A stretch of DNA of 64,000 nucleotides from Sulfitobacter sp. F26169L (GTDB taxonomy: Bacteria; Pseudomonadota; Alphaproteobacteria; Rhodobacterales; Rhodobacteraceae): the NCBI RefSeq assembly GCF_026410285.1, contig NZ_JAPMLP010000004.1:217569-281568 (forward strand), in the 5' to 3' direction. Each line of letters opens with the position of its first letter. The stretch's first letter is position 1. Below are positions 17,227 to 25,764 of this stretch, piece after piece. Below the pieces are notes generated by a model. The model had not been told where the DNA came from, did not search any database, and was given only the letters and a program-made list of their open reading frames with translations. A program made the translations under genes and the position numbers.

Positions 17227-18197
17227 CCGCGTCCGTGAGGCTGATGCCAGGCAATAACCGGATTAATCGGAATGATCCGGTTGGGATTAATCGTATCATG
17301 ACTGTAATGATAATGGCGCACGATATGGTCGAAATGCACCGTGTCTGCCACACCATCCCATTGAAATAGCTCGCGGGTGTAGGCCCACAGGTTCGGAAAA
17401 TCTACAATCCGGCTGCGGTTGCATTTGAAATGCTGGTGGTAAACACAATCAAAACGCACCAGCGTGGTGAACAGGCGCCAGTCGGCTTCGGTAATTGTGT
17501 CACCTGTCAGATAGCGGTTGTTGGACAGGATATTTTCGATCCAGTCCAGAGAGTCAAACAGCGGATGAACGGCGGCGTCATAAGCGGATTGTGTGGTCGC
17601 AAAGCCTGCTTTGTATACGCCATTGTTCACCGTGTCATAAACCCGCGCGTTAATCTCTTCTATTTCGGGGCGCAGCGCCTCTGGCCAGTAATCATCTGTA
17701 TTGCCTGTCAGCGCGTCAAATGCGCTGTTCATCATGCGAATGATTTCGGAAGATTCGTTTGAAACGATGGTGTTACGCTTTTTGTCCCACAGAATGGGAA
17801 CCGTCACGCGACCGGTAAAATCAGGCACGGCGCGGGTATATATATCGCGCGCAAAGGGAAGATCGAACAGCTTGTCACCCGTTGCTCCGGCAAAATCGGT
17901 GTCAAACGTCCACCCTTGGCCGAGCATGTCGGGGTGTACCACCGATACACTGATCAGCGCTTCAAGCCCTTTCAGTGCGCGAAATATAAGGGCGCGGTGT
18001 GCCCACGGGCAGGCATAGCTGACATACAGGTGATAGCGGTCTGCTTCTGCTTCAAACCCGCCTTCACCGCTGGGGCCGGCGCTGCCGTCTGCTGTCACCC
18101 AGTTGCGGAAATTTGCCTCTTGGCGCTTAAACGCGCCGCCGCTTTTCTTGGTGTCATACCAGCTGTCATGCCATTCGCCTTCGATCAACAGTCCCAT
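17223..18197 (-). CDS. glutathionyl-hydroquinone reductase (Xi-class glutathione S-transferase)
   Basis: 324 residues. The N-terminal domain has Cys63 in VSYACPWAHRALIF, the xi-class signature with a catalytic Cys in place of Tyr or Ser. The C-terminal all-helical domain carries RFDCVYHQHFKCNRSRIVD and the family's terminal region. These enzymes reduce S-glutathionyl-hydroquinones to hydroquinones using GSH in the cytoplasm. It converges on and overlaps the receiver gene by 4 bases. Its upstream side holds a TTAA-N7-GTAA motif, one base short of a CtrA box. Confidence 0.9.
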   Translation of the reverse strand: MGLLIEGEWHDSWYDTKKSGGAFKRQEANFRNWVTADGSAGPSGEGGFEAEADRYHLYVSYACPWAHRALIFRALKGLEALISVSVVHPDMLGQGWTFDTDFAGATGDKLFDLPFARDIYTRAVPDFTGRVTVPILWDKKRNTIVSNESSEIIRMMNSAFDALTGNTDDYWPEALRPEIEEINARVYDTVNNGVYKAGFATTQSAYDAAVHPLFDSLDWIENILSNNRYLTGDTITEADWRLFTTLVRFDCVYHQHFKCNRSRIVDFPNLWAYTRELFQWDGVADTVHFDHIVRHYHYSHDTINPNRIIPINPVIAWHQPHGRG

Positions 18198-18370
18198 GGG
18201 CGTCTCCTTTGATGTCGGTTAACGGATATGTAACCTGAAATGCATAGAATTCGATTGCATACCGTCGCGCAGGAGGGGTGCGAAAATGCACAACGACAAA
18301 TAAAGTTTCAAAATTGTGTTGCCAGAAAAAATTTTTGACACAAACTTGAGTGTGTAGCGGGAGAGGAATC

Positions 18371-18679
18371 ATGGACGTATTTTTGCCGAAAGGTTTTGCA
18401 GCGGGTAACAGCCGCCCCGCGACCAGCCACCCTTCGCGCGCGAGAAAGCTGTGTGTGGATGCGGGGGGAGTGTATTATCCCGTGCATCGGAACTGGGCGA
18501 CAGGGTTTGCAACTGCGGTTGAGGATACGCCTGTACTTAGTGGCGTGGTTGATCTTTATGACGGGGCAGATCATTTGCACCAGTGCCTGATAACAGGTCA
18601 CGAAATTGTGGATGATGAACAGGTATTCACTGTGAAGCGCGCGATCAGCGTCGACTACTCTGCTGAGTCCGACTTGTAG
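18371..18679 (+). CDS. hypothetical protein, 102 residues
   Basis: Starts MDVFLPKGF and has a GAGAGGA ribosome binding site 5 bases before the ATG. The core is beta-rich: CVDAGGVYYPVHRNWATGFA, then VLSGVVDLYDGADHLHQCLI and FTVKRAIS. The pattern 'G-Y-PV-R-W--GFA' followed by 'LRG-VD-YDG---L-QCLI' resembles, from memory, small uncharacterised Rhodobacteraceae proteins. A PilZ-like barrel is possible, but the RxxxR motif is missing. It stands alone between two convergently or divergently arranged enzymes. Confidence 0.55.
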   Translation: MDVFLPKGFAAGNSRPATSHPSRARKLCVDAGGVYYPVHRNWATGFATAVEDTPVLSGVVDLYDGADHLHQCLITGHEIVDDEQVFTVKRAISVDYSAESDL

Positions 18680-18709
18680 AAGGTCGCGAGGCAGGGGCGA
18701 TTGATGAAA

Positions 18710-18735
18710 CGGGGCACCCTAAGGCGGGCCCCCCG
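18710..18735 (-). terminator. possible terminator between convergent genes
   Basis: CGGGG (18710-18714) pairs with CCCCG (18731-18735), and an inner CCC/GGG stem sits inside. The stem lies 31 bases after the hypothetical gene and 8 bases before the C-S lyase stop. On the minus strand it is followed by GTTTC. The T-tract is weak. Confidence 0.3.
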
Positions 18736-18742
18736 ATAGTCT

Positions 18743-19912
18743 TTATTGCAGGTCTTTGAAAGCTTCGGCCAGACGATCACAGGCTTCCTTTACCCGCGCG
18801 CGCGGCGTGGCGATGTTGAACCGCAGATAGCTTTCACCACCCTTTCCGAAGGTTGGGCCATGGTTGGCGGCGATGCCTGCGCCTTTTTCGACGCGCTTGG
18901 TAAATTCCTCACGGGTCATACCTGTTCCCTCAAAATCCACCCACGCCAGATAGGTCGCCTCAAGCGGCATGGACTGCAGGCCCGGTATGGCATTGACGGC
19001 ATCGTCAAACAGACGGCGGTTGCCATCGAGATATTTAATCAGGTCATCCACCCACGCCGCGCCTTCGGGGGAATAGGCCGCTGAGGCCATGAACAACCCA
19101 AAACTGTTGGGCGACAGGCCAAGTGCAGCCATACGTGTGGCGAACTTTTCGCGCAAAACCGGATCGGAGATGATGACATTGCCCGAATGGCTGCCTGCGA
19201 TGTTAAAGGTTTTCGTGGTGGCGGTCATCATTACAAGGCGGTCGTCGATGTCATCGATCAAGCTCATCGCGATGTGTCTATGACCGGGCATGACCAGATC
19301 ATGATGAATTTCATCTGACACAAGCACCAGATCGTGCCGCTTGGCAAAATCGGCTACCTCCTGCAGCTCTTCGCGGGTCCAGACCGTGCCACCCGGATTA
19401 TGGGGCGAGCAGAGGATGACCATTTTTTCGTTGCCGGTCATCTGCGCATCATAAGCTTCGAAATCCATCCGGTAACGACCGTTTTCACGCACCATTTCAC
19501 ATTCGACCACGCGGCGGTCAGCAGCGGTGATCACCCTTGCAAATGCGTGATAAACTGGGGTGAACAGCACCACCCCGTCGCCCGCTTTGGTAAAGGCATC
19601 GACACACATGGCAGTGCCGTTAACCAGACCGTGAGTGGTGAAGATATGCGCGGGGTCCAGATCCCAGTTGTGGCGGGTCTTCATCCACCACTGGATTGCC
19701 GCGCGGTACTTGCTGTCGTCCCCGAAATACCCGTATACGCCGTGCCGCGCCATTGCTTCGACGGCGTCCTGCACAACGGGCGCGGTCTGGAAATCCATGT
19801 CCGCCACCCACATTGATATGCCGGTATCTGCGGGCACGCCGTAAATGCTCTCCATGCTGTCCCATTTCACGCAATGGGTGCCGCGCCGTTCGATCGGGGT
19901 GTCAAAGCTCAT
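18743..19912 (-). CDS. PatB/MalY-type cystathionine beta-lyase (PLP C-S lyase)
   Basis: 389 residues with the PatB/MalY fold: SMWVADMDFQTAPVVQDAV near the N-terminus (a WVADMDF signature), a PHNPGG motif and the PLP lysine in ATTKTFNIAGSHSG. It cleaves the C-S bond of cystathionine or other S-conjugates, giving a thiol, pyruvate and ammonia. The ATG at 19912 has AGGAG 9 bases before it; a longer reading would add 32 residues without support. In roseobacters related C-S lyases act on methylated sulfur compounds, but this is not shown here. Confidence 0.87.
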   Translation of the reverse strand: MSFDTPIERRGTHCVKWDSMESIYGVPADTGISMWVADMDFQTAPVVQDAVEAMARHGVYGYFGDDSKYRAAIQWWMKTRHNWDLDPAHIFTTHGLVNGTAMCVDAFTKAGDGVVLFTPVYHAFARVITAADRRVVECEMVRENGRYRMDFEAYDAQMTGNEKMVILCSPHNPGGTVWTREELQEVADFAKRHDLVLVSDEIHHDLVMPGHRHIAMSLIDDIDDRLVMMTATTKTFNIAGSHSGNVIISDPVLREKFATRMAALGLSPNSFGLFMASAAYSPEGAAWVDDLIKYLDGNRRLFDDAVNAIPGLQSMPLEATYLAWVDFEGTGMTREEFTKRVEKGAGIAANHGPTFGKGGESYLRFNIATPRARVKEACDRLAEAFKDLQ

Positions 19913-20025
19913 ATAGTTTCTCCTGTAGATTTCGCGGAAGGTTAGCGACGTGTGGCGTATGTGCAAGCCCAACAATCTGCACGCGCTGCTTGCGGGGGCG
20001 GGGGGCATGGCCTACATGACCTTGC

Positions 20026-20544
20026 ATGAAACGCCCCATTTTATATCACCCCGACCCGCGCCTGAAAAAAAACTGTGCAGCCGTTGCCGATCTGACCGAT
20101 GATTTGCGCGCGCTGGCGGATGATATGCTGGCCACGATGTATGATGCCCCCGGTGTGGGGCTGGCTGCGCCGCAGGTTGGCGTACTGTCCCGCCTTGTTG
20201 TGCTGGATTGTGTCAAGGAAGAAGGTGAAAAGCCGCGCCCGCTGATCATGTTCAACCCGCAGATCGTTGCCGCGTCAGAAGAGCTGAATACCTATGAAGA
20301 GGGCTGCCTGAGCATTCCCGAACAGTTCGCTGATGTGACCCGCCCTGCCGAGGTGGAGGTAACGTGGATTGATCGCGACGGTAACGAGCAGCGCGAAGGC
20401 ATGGACGGTCTTTGGGCCACTTGTGTGCAGCACGAGATCGACCACCTTGATGGCAAGCTTTTCATCGACTACCTCAAACCGCTCAAGCGGCAGATGATCA
20501 CCCGCAAGATGGTGAAGTTCAAACGCGAGCTGGCCCGCGGATGA
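20026..20544 (+). CDS. def: peptide deformylase (canonical, first of three)
   Basis: 172 residues with all three PDF motifs: GVGLAAPQVG at 43-52, EEGCLSIPEQ at 91-100 (Cys94 metal ligand), and QHEIDHLDG with His136, Glu137 and His140. It removes the formyl group from new proteins using Fe2+ or similar metal. It begins a tight cluster of three PDF genes and fmt, so formylation and deformylation are encoded together. Its stop overlaps the next start by 4 bases (ATGA). Confidence 0.97.
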   Translation: MKRPILYHPDPRLKKNCAAVADLTDDLRALADDMLATMYDAPGVGLAAPQVGVLSRLVVLDCVKEEGEKPRPLIMFNPQIVAASEELNTYEEGCLSIPEQFADVTRPAEVEVTWIDRDGNEQREGMDGLWATCVQHEIDHLDGKLFIDYLKPLKRQMITRKMVKFKRELARG

Positions 20545-21035
20545 GTGTGCTGGACATCGTGCAGTGGCCCGATCCGCGTCTGATGGAAATTTGCGCGCCG
20601 GTTGACGCGATAACACCACAGATTGAAACGCTGGCGGCGGATATGCTGGAAACGATGTATGCTGCCCCCGGACGTGGATTAGCAGCGCCGCAAGTGGGCG
20701 CGACGGTGCGGATGTTCGTGATGGATACCGGATGGAAAGAGGGCAAGCCCGATCCACTGGTCTGTATCAATCCGATGCTGCAGGAAGTCAGCGAAGAGCG
20801 TGTGACCAACGCCGAGGGATGTCTGAGTATTCCCGGTGTCAGTGCCGACATCTCGCGCCCCGCACAGGTGCAAATGGTCTGGACAGGGCTGAACGGCGGG
20901 CGCTACGTGCAGAGTTTTATCGGATTTTCAGCTGCCTGCGTGCAGCATGAACTGGATCATCTGGACGGCGTGGTTACTTTTGACCACCTTGATCCCGAAA
21001 CCCGCGCAGCGCTGGAAGCGGAGTATGCAGCATGA
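20541..21035 (+). CDS. def: peptide deformylase (second paralogue, active-site residues kept)
   Basis: 164 residues. Motif 1 is GRGLAAPQVG at 44-53, where the usual Gly-Val-Gly is Gly-Arg-Gly. Motif 2 is EGCLSIPG with Cys94, motif 3 QHELDH with His136, Glu137 and His140. All catalytic residues are present, so it should be active. Insert lengths differ from the first PDF around residues 60-90. It is coupled to both neighbours by ATGA overlaps. Two likely active PDFs may differ in substrate range or metal dependence. Confidence 0.9.
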   Translation: MSVLDIVQWPDPRLMEICAPVDAITPQIETLAADMLETMYAAPGRGLAAPQVGATVRMFVMDTGWKEGKPDPLVCINPMLQEVSEERVTNAEGCLSIPGVSADISRPAQVQMVWTGLNGGRYVQSFIGFSAACVQHELDHLDGVVTFDHLDPETRAALEAEYAA

Positions 21036-21529
21036 CCGTTCGCCCGATATTGGCATGGCCAGACAAACGCCTGCGCACAGCAGCCCAAGACGTCCGCCAG
21101 ATCACCGATAATGTCCGCGCGATCTGGCAGGACATGATTGACACGATGGACGCCATGCCCGGCGTTGGGCTTGGCGCGCCGCAGATTGGCGTGATGCTTC
21201 GGCTGGCGGTTGTCGATACTTCGGAGGCGCGTAACAAGCGGATCAGGTTGGCGAACCCCGAAGTCGTTGACGCCTCTGCCATTATGAATGTGCATGAGGA
21301 AGCGTCGCCCTGTTTGTCAGGTGTATCGGCTAAGGTATCGCGTCCGCGTGGTGTGCGGGTGCGTTATTTGGACGAAAGTGGCGCGGTGATCGAGCGGGAT
21401 TTCGTCGGGTTGGACGCAACCAGTGTGCAGCACCAGATCGACCACCTTGCAGGAAAGATGTATTTTGACCGCCTCAGCAAGGTCAAACGTGACATGCTGC
21501 TGCGCCGCGCGCGCAAGATGAAGGTTTAG
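21032..21529 (+). CDS. peptide deformylase-like protein with degenerate active site (third paralogue)
   Basis: 165 residues, aligned without gaps to the second paralogue through motif 2. Motif 1 ([10 protein letters not shown], 44-53) is kept. Motif 2 is changed from EGCLS to EASPC, so the metal Cys becomes Ser92 and a Cys appears two residues later. Motif 3 HExxH is HQIDH (134-138), so the catalytic Glu is Gln135. With both lost, ordinary deformylase activity is unlikely. It may bind peptides or ribosomes without catalysis, or use another reaction. ATGA coupling to the second PDF and a 2-base gap before fmt argue it is kept. Confidence 0.85.
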   Translation: MTVRPILAWPDKRLRTAAQDVRQITDNVRAIWQDMIDTMDAMPGVGLGAPQIGVMLRLAVVDTSEARNKRIRLANPEVVDASAIMNVHEEASPCLSGVSAKVSRPRGVRVRYLDESGAVIERDFVGLDATSVQHQIDHLAGKMYFDRLSKVKRDMLLRRARKMKV

Positions 21530-21531
21530 TC

Positions 21532-22446
21532 ATGCGTATTGTTTTTATGGGCACTCCCGATTTTTCAGTAACGGTGCTGGATGCCCTGCACAACGCTGGC
21601 CACGAGATTGTTGCGGTCTATTCCCAGCCCCCGCGTCCGGCGGGGCGGGGCAAAAAAGACCGGCCAAGCCCTGTGCACGCGCGTGCCGAGGCGCTGGGGC
21701 TGCAGGTGAGAACACCGACGTCTTTGAAGTCACCGCAGGAGCAGAGCGCATTTGCGGCGTTGAATGCGGATGTGGCTGTGGTGGTGGCGTATGGATTGAT
21801 CCTGCCGCAAGCGATTTTGGATGCGCCTGTGCGCGGGTGTCTGAATATCCATGCCAGCCTGTTGCCGCGCTGGCGCGGTGCAGCGCCTATCCATCGCGCG
21901 ATAATGGCGGGTGACGCACAGACCGGTGTCTGCATTATGCAGATGGAAGCCGGGCTTGATACCGGCCCGGTATTGTTGCGGGAAGCGCTGGACATCGGCG
22001 CCGAGGAAACAACCGCGCAATTGCATGACCGGCTGGGCGATCTGGGCGCGCGTCTGATTGTGCAAGCGCTTAAGAAGCTCGACACGCTTGTTCCTGAGGT
22101 GCAGCCCGAAGAAGGTGTCACCTATGCGGCCAAAATCGACAAATCGGAAGGACGTATCGACTGGAGCAAACCTGCGGTTGAAGTGGACCGCTTGATCCGT
22201 GGCTTGTCACCCTTTCCCGGCGCATGGTTTAAGTTTGAAGGGGATCGGATAAAAGTGCTTGGATCCCGAGTGGTTGAGGGATCGGGCACGGCGGGCGTGG
22301 TTCTTGATGACGCTTTGCATGTTGCTTGTGGTGAAGACGCAGTCGCGCTGACCCGCTTGCAAAAGGCGGGAAAAGGCGCGCAGGATGCCGAAGTGTTCCA
22401 GCGCGGTGCGCAAATTCGTGCTGGTACAGATTTGAACAAAGGATAA
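21532..22446 (+). CDS. fmt: methionyl-tRNA formyltransferase
   Basis: 304 residues. The N-terminal formyltransferase domain starts [19 protein letters not shown] and has the Asn-His pair in [20 protein letters not shown] (catalytic Asn/His of the 10-formyl-THF site). The C-terminal OB-like domain begins near 200 ([20 protein letters not shown]). It formylates Met-tRNAfMet for initiation. It follows the three PDF genes in one operon, so formyl addition and removal are cotranscribed. Confidence 0.97.
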   Translation: MRIVFMGTPDFSVTVLDALHNAGHEIVAVYSQPPRPAGRGKKDRPSPVHARAEALGLQVRTPTSLKSPQEQSAFAALNADVAVVVAYGLILPQAILDAPVRGCLNIHASLLPRWRGAAPIHRAIMAGDAQTGVCIMQMEAGLDTGPVLLREALDIGAEETTAQLHDRLGDLGARLIVQALKKLDTLVPEVQPEEGVTYAAKIDKSEGRIDWSKPAVEVDRLIRGLSPFPGAWFKFEGDRIKVLGSRVVEGSGTAGVVLDDALHVACGEDAVALTRLQKAGKGAQDAEVFQRGAQIRAGTDLNKG

Positions 22447-22449
22447 GCT

Positions 22450-22686
22450 ATGTTTCCTACCATGATCGGTACAGTCGTGATTGCGGGGATTGTTGGCTAT
22501 CTCGCGGAAAAGACCGGATTTACACACAACGGAATTTTGCAGAGCATTATTATCTGTGTTGGCGGTGCTTTTGTATTCTACTTTGTGAGGCTGATGTTCG
22601 GGTTCGGGTTTGCCTCGCCCGGAGTGAATGCGATTGCCTCATCTATAGGAGCGCTGGTTATTGTGCCGTTTCATTGGCGCAAATGA
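22450..22686 (+). CDS. GlsB/YeaQ/YmgE-like three-helix membrane protein
   Basis: 78 residues with three hydrophobic helices (around 5-22, 33-53 and 60-75), glycine-rich as in the transglycosylase-associated/YeaQ family, beginning MFPTMIGTVVIAGIVGYLAE. The family name comes from gene location in other bacteria; the function is not known. Homologues in other bacteria are linked to stress. The ATG comes 3 bases after the fmt stop, with AAGGATAAG as the ribosome site, so it is the last gene of the def-fmt operon. Confidence 0.6.
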   Translation: MFPTMIGTVVIAGIVGYLAEKTGFTHNGILQSIIICVGGAFVFYFVRLMFGFGFASPGVNAIASSIGALVIVPFHWRK

Positions 22687-22690
22687 TGAA

Positions 22691-22750
22691 GGGGGCCAGC
22701 CCCCGATGGCCTGCGGCCATCTCCCCCGGGATATTTATGGCCAAAAGAAA
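22691..22750. repeat. hairpin-rich intergenic element of Rhodobacteraceae type (possible terminator)
   Basis: GGGGG-CCAG-CCCCC (22691-22704) is followed by GATGGCC-TGC-GGCCATC (22705-22721) and then the run CTCCCCCGGGATATTTATGG and CCAAAAGAAA. From memory, the tail 'CTCCCCC-GGATATTT-TGGCCAAA-GAAA' is a very common intergenic sequence in Rhodobacteraceae. It lies between the converging fmt operon and TRIC gene and could terminate transcription. Only one copy was seen in this window. Confidence 0.5.
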
Positions 22751-22758
22751 GTGCAGTC

Positions 22759-23382
22759 TCAGGATTTGGGGGGGGTGCTTTTGTAGACCGGCAAGTTCCA
22801 CCCGAAGTGGATCGAGCCCGCTCTGAGGGTCCATGTGACGGCAGCGCCGGCCAGAAGGCCATACGACAGGTCCGGTAGATAGATTTTCAGCAAGACTGCT
22901 GTTGTGGCGCCTGCGAAAGCGGCGGTCACGTAAAGTTCGCCCTTTTTCAGCACAACGGGGACATCGCCAACAACAACATCACGCATCAAGCCGCCCATAC
23001 AGCCCGTAACCATACCCATCAGAACGATGATTGTCGGCCCCTGATCGAGATCGATAGCAACGCCCGCGCCAGCAGCCATGGCGACGGCAAGTGCGAAACT
23101 GTCGAGCCAGACGATGGTGCGCTGGCGACTTTCCAGAAGGTGGGCTGTGAAAAAGGTGAGCAGCGCCGCTGTGGTTGCGGCGGCCAGATAGGTGGGGTCT
23201 TCGACCCAGAAGATAGGGTCTTGGTGCAGCAGAAGATCGCGGATGGTGCCGCCGCCCACAGCAGTGAGGCAGCCGATAAAGACAAATCCGACCAGATCAA
23301 GCTGAGCGCGGCTGGCCACCAGTGCGCCGGTGATTGCAAATACAATTACGGAAGCATAATCAAGGTAATCTACAAGGTTCAT
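22759..23382 (-). CDS. TRIC-like cation channel / UPF0126 membrane protein
   Basis: 207 residues with seven hydrophobic helices and the UPF0126 double-repeat pattern: [20 protein letters not shown] in the first repeat and [19 protein letters not shown] in the second (a GGGxxRD motif in each). Bacterial relatives form trimeric channels for monovalent cations or other small solutes. The ATG at 23382 overlaps the rnhA stop by 4 bases (ATGA). A longer reading into rnhA is rejected. Confidence 0.8.
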   Translation of the reverse strand: MNLVDYLDYASVIVFAITGALVASRAQLDLVGFVFIGCLTAVGGGTIRDLLLHQDPIFWVEDPTYLAAATTAALLTFFTAHLLESRQRTIVWLDSFALAVAMAAGAGVAIDLDQGPTIIVLMGMVTGCMGGLMRDVVVGDVPVVLKKGELYVTAAFAGATTAVLLKIYLPDLSYGLLAGAAVTWTLRAGSIHFGWNLPVYKSTPPKS

Positions 23383-23834
23383 TTGGACTTGTACGGAGCC
23401 ATGCCGGCACGGGCCAATGCGTCTGCGCGCTCGTTTTCCGGATGACCTGCGTGGCCTTTGACCCATTTCCACGTGACGCGGTGGCGGGCGTTTGCCGCAT
23501 CAAGACGTTGCCAGAGTTCCGCATTTTTCACAGGTTTCTTCGCGGCATTTTTCCAGCCGTTCTTCTTCCAGCCGAAAATCCAGCCGGTGATGCCGTTTTT
23601 GACATAGTTGCTGTCGGTTACCACAGTGATTTCGGTGTCCCGCTCAAGCGCTTCAAGTGCGTGTATGGCGGCGAGTAGTTCCATGCGGTTGTTGGTCGTG
23701 TTGGCTTCACCGCCTTTAAGTTCACGCTCTTTGACAACTTTGCCACCGTCCATTGCCTGCATCAAGGCACCCCAGCCGCCCGGACCAGGATTGCCCGAAC
23801 AGGCCCCGTCTGTGTATGCAAAAAGTTCAGGCAT
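23379..23834 (-). CDS. rnhA: ribonuclease HI
   Basis: 151 residues with the four catalytic acids: Asp in [17 protein letters not shown] (residue about 9), Glu in [15 protein letters not shown], Asp in [13 protein letters not shown], and Asp in [11 protein letters not shown]. It degrades RNA in RNA-DNA hybrids such as primers and R-loops. The ATG at 23834 overlaps the methyltransferase stop by 8 bases. It is followed by the TRIC gene with an ATGA overlap. Confidence 0.97.
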   Translation of the reverse strand: MPELFAYTDGACSGNPGPGGWGALMQAMDGGKVVKERELKGGEANTTNNRMELLAAIHALEALERDTEITVVTDSNYVKNGITGWIFGWKKNGWKNAAKKPVKNAELWQRLDAANARHRVTWKWVKGHAGHPENERADALARAGMAPYKSK

Positions 23835-24420
23835 TAGCGCAGACCACAATCCAGCCGTGGTAGGTTTCATCCAGCCCTTTTGCCTGTCCGGTCCAGTGCT
23901 GGGTAGGGGTGAAACAAGCGTTTTTCAAAAGTGTCTCCAGTTCGGGCTTGGAATAGTATTCATAATAACGGCCCAGATCGTCTCGTTCGTTGCCAACGCC
24001 CATTTTCATTCCGATAAACAGGTTGCCGTCGGGTTTCAGTGCGCGTCGTAAGGCTGCCAGATGGCGCGGCATATCCTTGCGCGGGGCGTGGAGCAAGCTA
24101 AAGCTGGCCCAGATCCCGTCATAGATGTTTTCGCCGGTGATGTCGTCAAAGCGGCCTTTGCGCGGATAGATGTCCGCGAGGTCGGGGATGCGCGAGATTA
24201 TTTCCGCCGACGCATCCAGCGCATCAATTTTCAGACCCGCCTGCGCCATCAGAACGGCATAACCCCCAGGGCCACAGCCGAGATCAAGGACAAAGCCGTT
24301 GGCAGGGCAGGTGGCGATAAATTCGTGGATCAGCGGATCGTTGGCAGCGTAGTCGCGCATCATGGTGTCGTAGGCGTCTGCCTGCGCGTTATAAACTTTT
24401 ATCGTCTGCTCATCACTCAC
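23827..24420 (-). CDS. class I SAM-dependent methyltransferase
   Basis: 197 residues. Motif I is [19 protein letters not shown] at about 46-64, motif II/III has [12 protein letters not shown], and a later [14 protein letters not shown] fits the methyltransferase 11/25 class. The substrate is unknown. The GTG at 24420 is chosen because it gives a standard N-terminus ([20 protein letters not shown], numbering from it) and overlaps the DUF3429 stop as GTGA. An extended reading upstream would add 86 residues with no domain. Confidence 0.85.
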   Translation of the reverse strand: MSDEQTIKVYNAQADAYDTMMRDYAANDPLIHEFIATCPANGFVLDLGCGPGGYAVLMAQAGLKIDALDASAEIISRIPDLADIYPRKGRFDDITGENIYDGIWASFSLLHAPRKDMPRHLAALRRALKPDGNLFIGMKMGVGNERDDLGRYYEYYSKPELETLLKNACFTPTQHWTGQAKGLDETYHGWIVVCANA

Positions 24421-24863
24421 GCCAATGCTCCGACAGCCAGACAAGCCACAACAATGGTGGTAAGCAGGATGCGTAACCGCATCCACCAAGAGGGTGTCAG
24501 GGCTTCGCGATGGAAGAAATAATCTAGCATCAGCAGGCCCGCGAATCCGATCGCCAGAAAAAGAAGTGTGCCGGAGTCCGTGGTGCCTCTGGCGAGGAAG
24601 GCCCACAGGGCGGGCAGCACCGAAAGAACATAGCCGGTTGTTGCTTTTGCCCCGTTGGCTTTGGTTGCGAAACCCCAAAGAACGCCGGACATGAAGGATA
24701 GAATGACCGTGCCGTAAAGGACCAGCATCTTGATACCGTCTCCGGCGGTGACAAGCGGGGAGTCACCACCTGAATCCGGAAGCGTTGAGAAAAATGCACC
24801 GACGAGAAACGGTAGCAAGCCGGCCAAGCCGAGGGCGAGTGGGGCGCGGGGAATCTGGAACAT
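24417..24863 (-). CDS. DUF3429 domain membrane protein
   Basis: 148 residues with five or so hydrophobic helices, starting MFQIPRAPLALGLAGLLPFL and containing YGTVILSFMSGVLWGFATK, typical of DUF3429. Its function is unknown. It has its AAGGA ribosome site overlapping the stop codon of the upstream LysE gene, so it is probably translated by coupling from that transcript even though LysE itself is frameshifted. Its end overlaps the methyltransferase start (GTGA). Confidence 0.82.
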   Translation of the reverse strand: MFQIPRAPLALGLAGLLPFLVGAFFSTLPDSGGDSPLVTAGDGIKMLVLYGTVILSFMSGVLWGFATKANGAKATTGYVLSVLPALWAFLARGTTDSGTLLFLAIGFAGLLMLDYFFHREALTPSWWMRLRILLTTIVVACLAVGALA

Positions 24864-24873
24864 TGTTCAATCC

Positions 24874-25483
24874 TTACGCACGTTCAAAAGCCAGCCGCCC
24901 TGCGAGGGCCACAAATATCGCCGCAAACGCGCGGCTGAGCCATGTCATCATCCGCTCTGACCCCAGCAGCCAGCGCCGCGCGTTTGCGGCGAACATGCCG
25001 TAAACTACAAAAACGGCGAATGTCATGGCCATGAAAACGACCCCCAGCAGCGCCATTTCGATTGTTGCTGTGGCGGGGTTGCCGGACAGGAAAGGCGGCA
25101 GAAGGGCGAGGAAGAAGATCGAAAGCTTGGGATTGAGGATATTGATAAGCGCGCCGCGCAATCTGCCAGCCACTTTCACGGCTGGCTGTCGCATTTACAC
25201 TCAGCGCGCCGCCGTCTTTCAGGGCTTGCCATGCGAGGTAGAGCAGGTAGGCAACGCCAGCCCATTTAACGGCAGTAAACAGCAGTGCCGAGGTGTGCAG
25301 TACTGCCGACAGCCCAAGTGTTGCAGCCGCGAGGTGCGGGAGAATTCCGAAGGTACATCCGAATGCTGCCCAAAGTGCGGCGCTGCGCCCCTGACCAAGG
25401 CCGAGCGCAAGAGTGTAGATCACGCCAGTGCCGGGGACGATGACGACGACAAGGGCAGTGAGCAAAAACTGGAGTGAGATCAT
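24874..25483 (-). pseudogene. LysE-family exporter interrupted by a frameshift
   Basis: The first part (25483 down to about 25160) reads MISLQFLLTALVVVIVPGTG and continues through KDGGALSVNATASRESGW, the start of a LysE/RhtB exporter. From about 25160 the family sequence continues in another frame: GALINILNPKLSIFFLALLPPF to the stop at 24874. The span is 610 bases, not divisible by three. The switch lies in a GCGCGGCGCGC run near 25150-25170, so it is either a true frameshift or a sequencing or assembly error. Intact, it would be a 203-204-residue exporter of amino acids or similar. Confidence 0.8.
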
Positions 25484-25764
25484 CGGACGGACCTTTGATT
25501 TGGAATGCTTGAGGCTACGCCAGAGTGATGTCAGTTGTGAAGGGTGGAATGGTTGGAGAGACGGAGATTGTGTCGCCAAGCTCAACGGCTGCTATACGAA
25601 ACGAAGTGAGTCTTTTCTGCAACTGAGCCAATGGCTGCTGTTGCCAGTCAATGCGGTGAACTTTCTGGCGTATGTTAATGCGTTCTTGCGAGCAGACAGG
25701 ACAGTTGCGCGTAGTTTCTTGCGCAAACCGCTCGTCCCGAAGTAGCCTAAAAGGGGAGGATAGA

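Noticed and set aside
18213..18232. CtrA site before the hydroquinone reductase gene
   Set aside because: TTAA-N7-GTAA is one base off the consensus and could be chance; it is noted in that gene's entry only.
18335..18360. Sigma-70 promoter (TTGACA) before the 102-residue hypothetical gene
   Set aside because: A perfect TTGACA is present, but no good TATAAT-like box lies 16-18 bases away.
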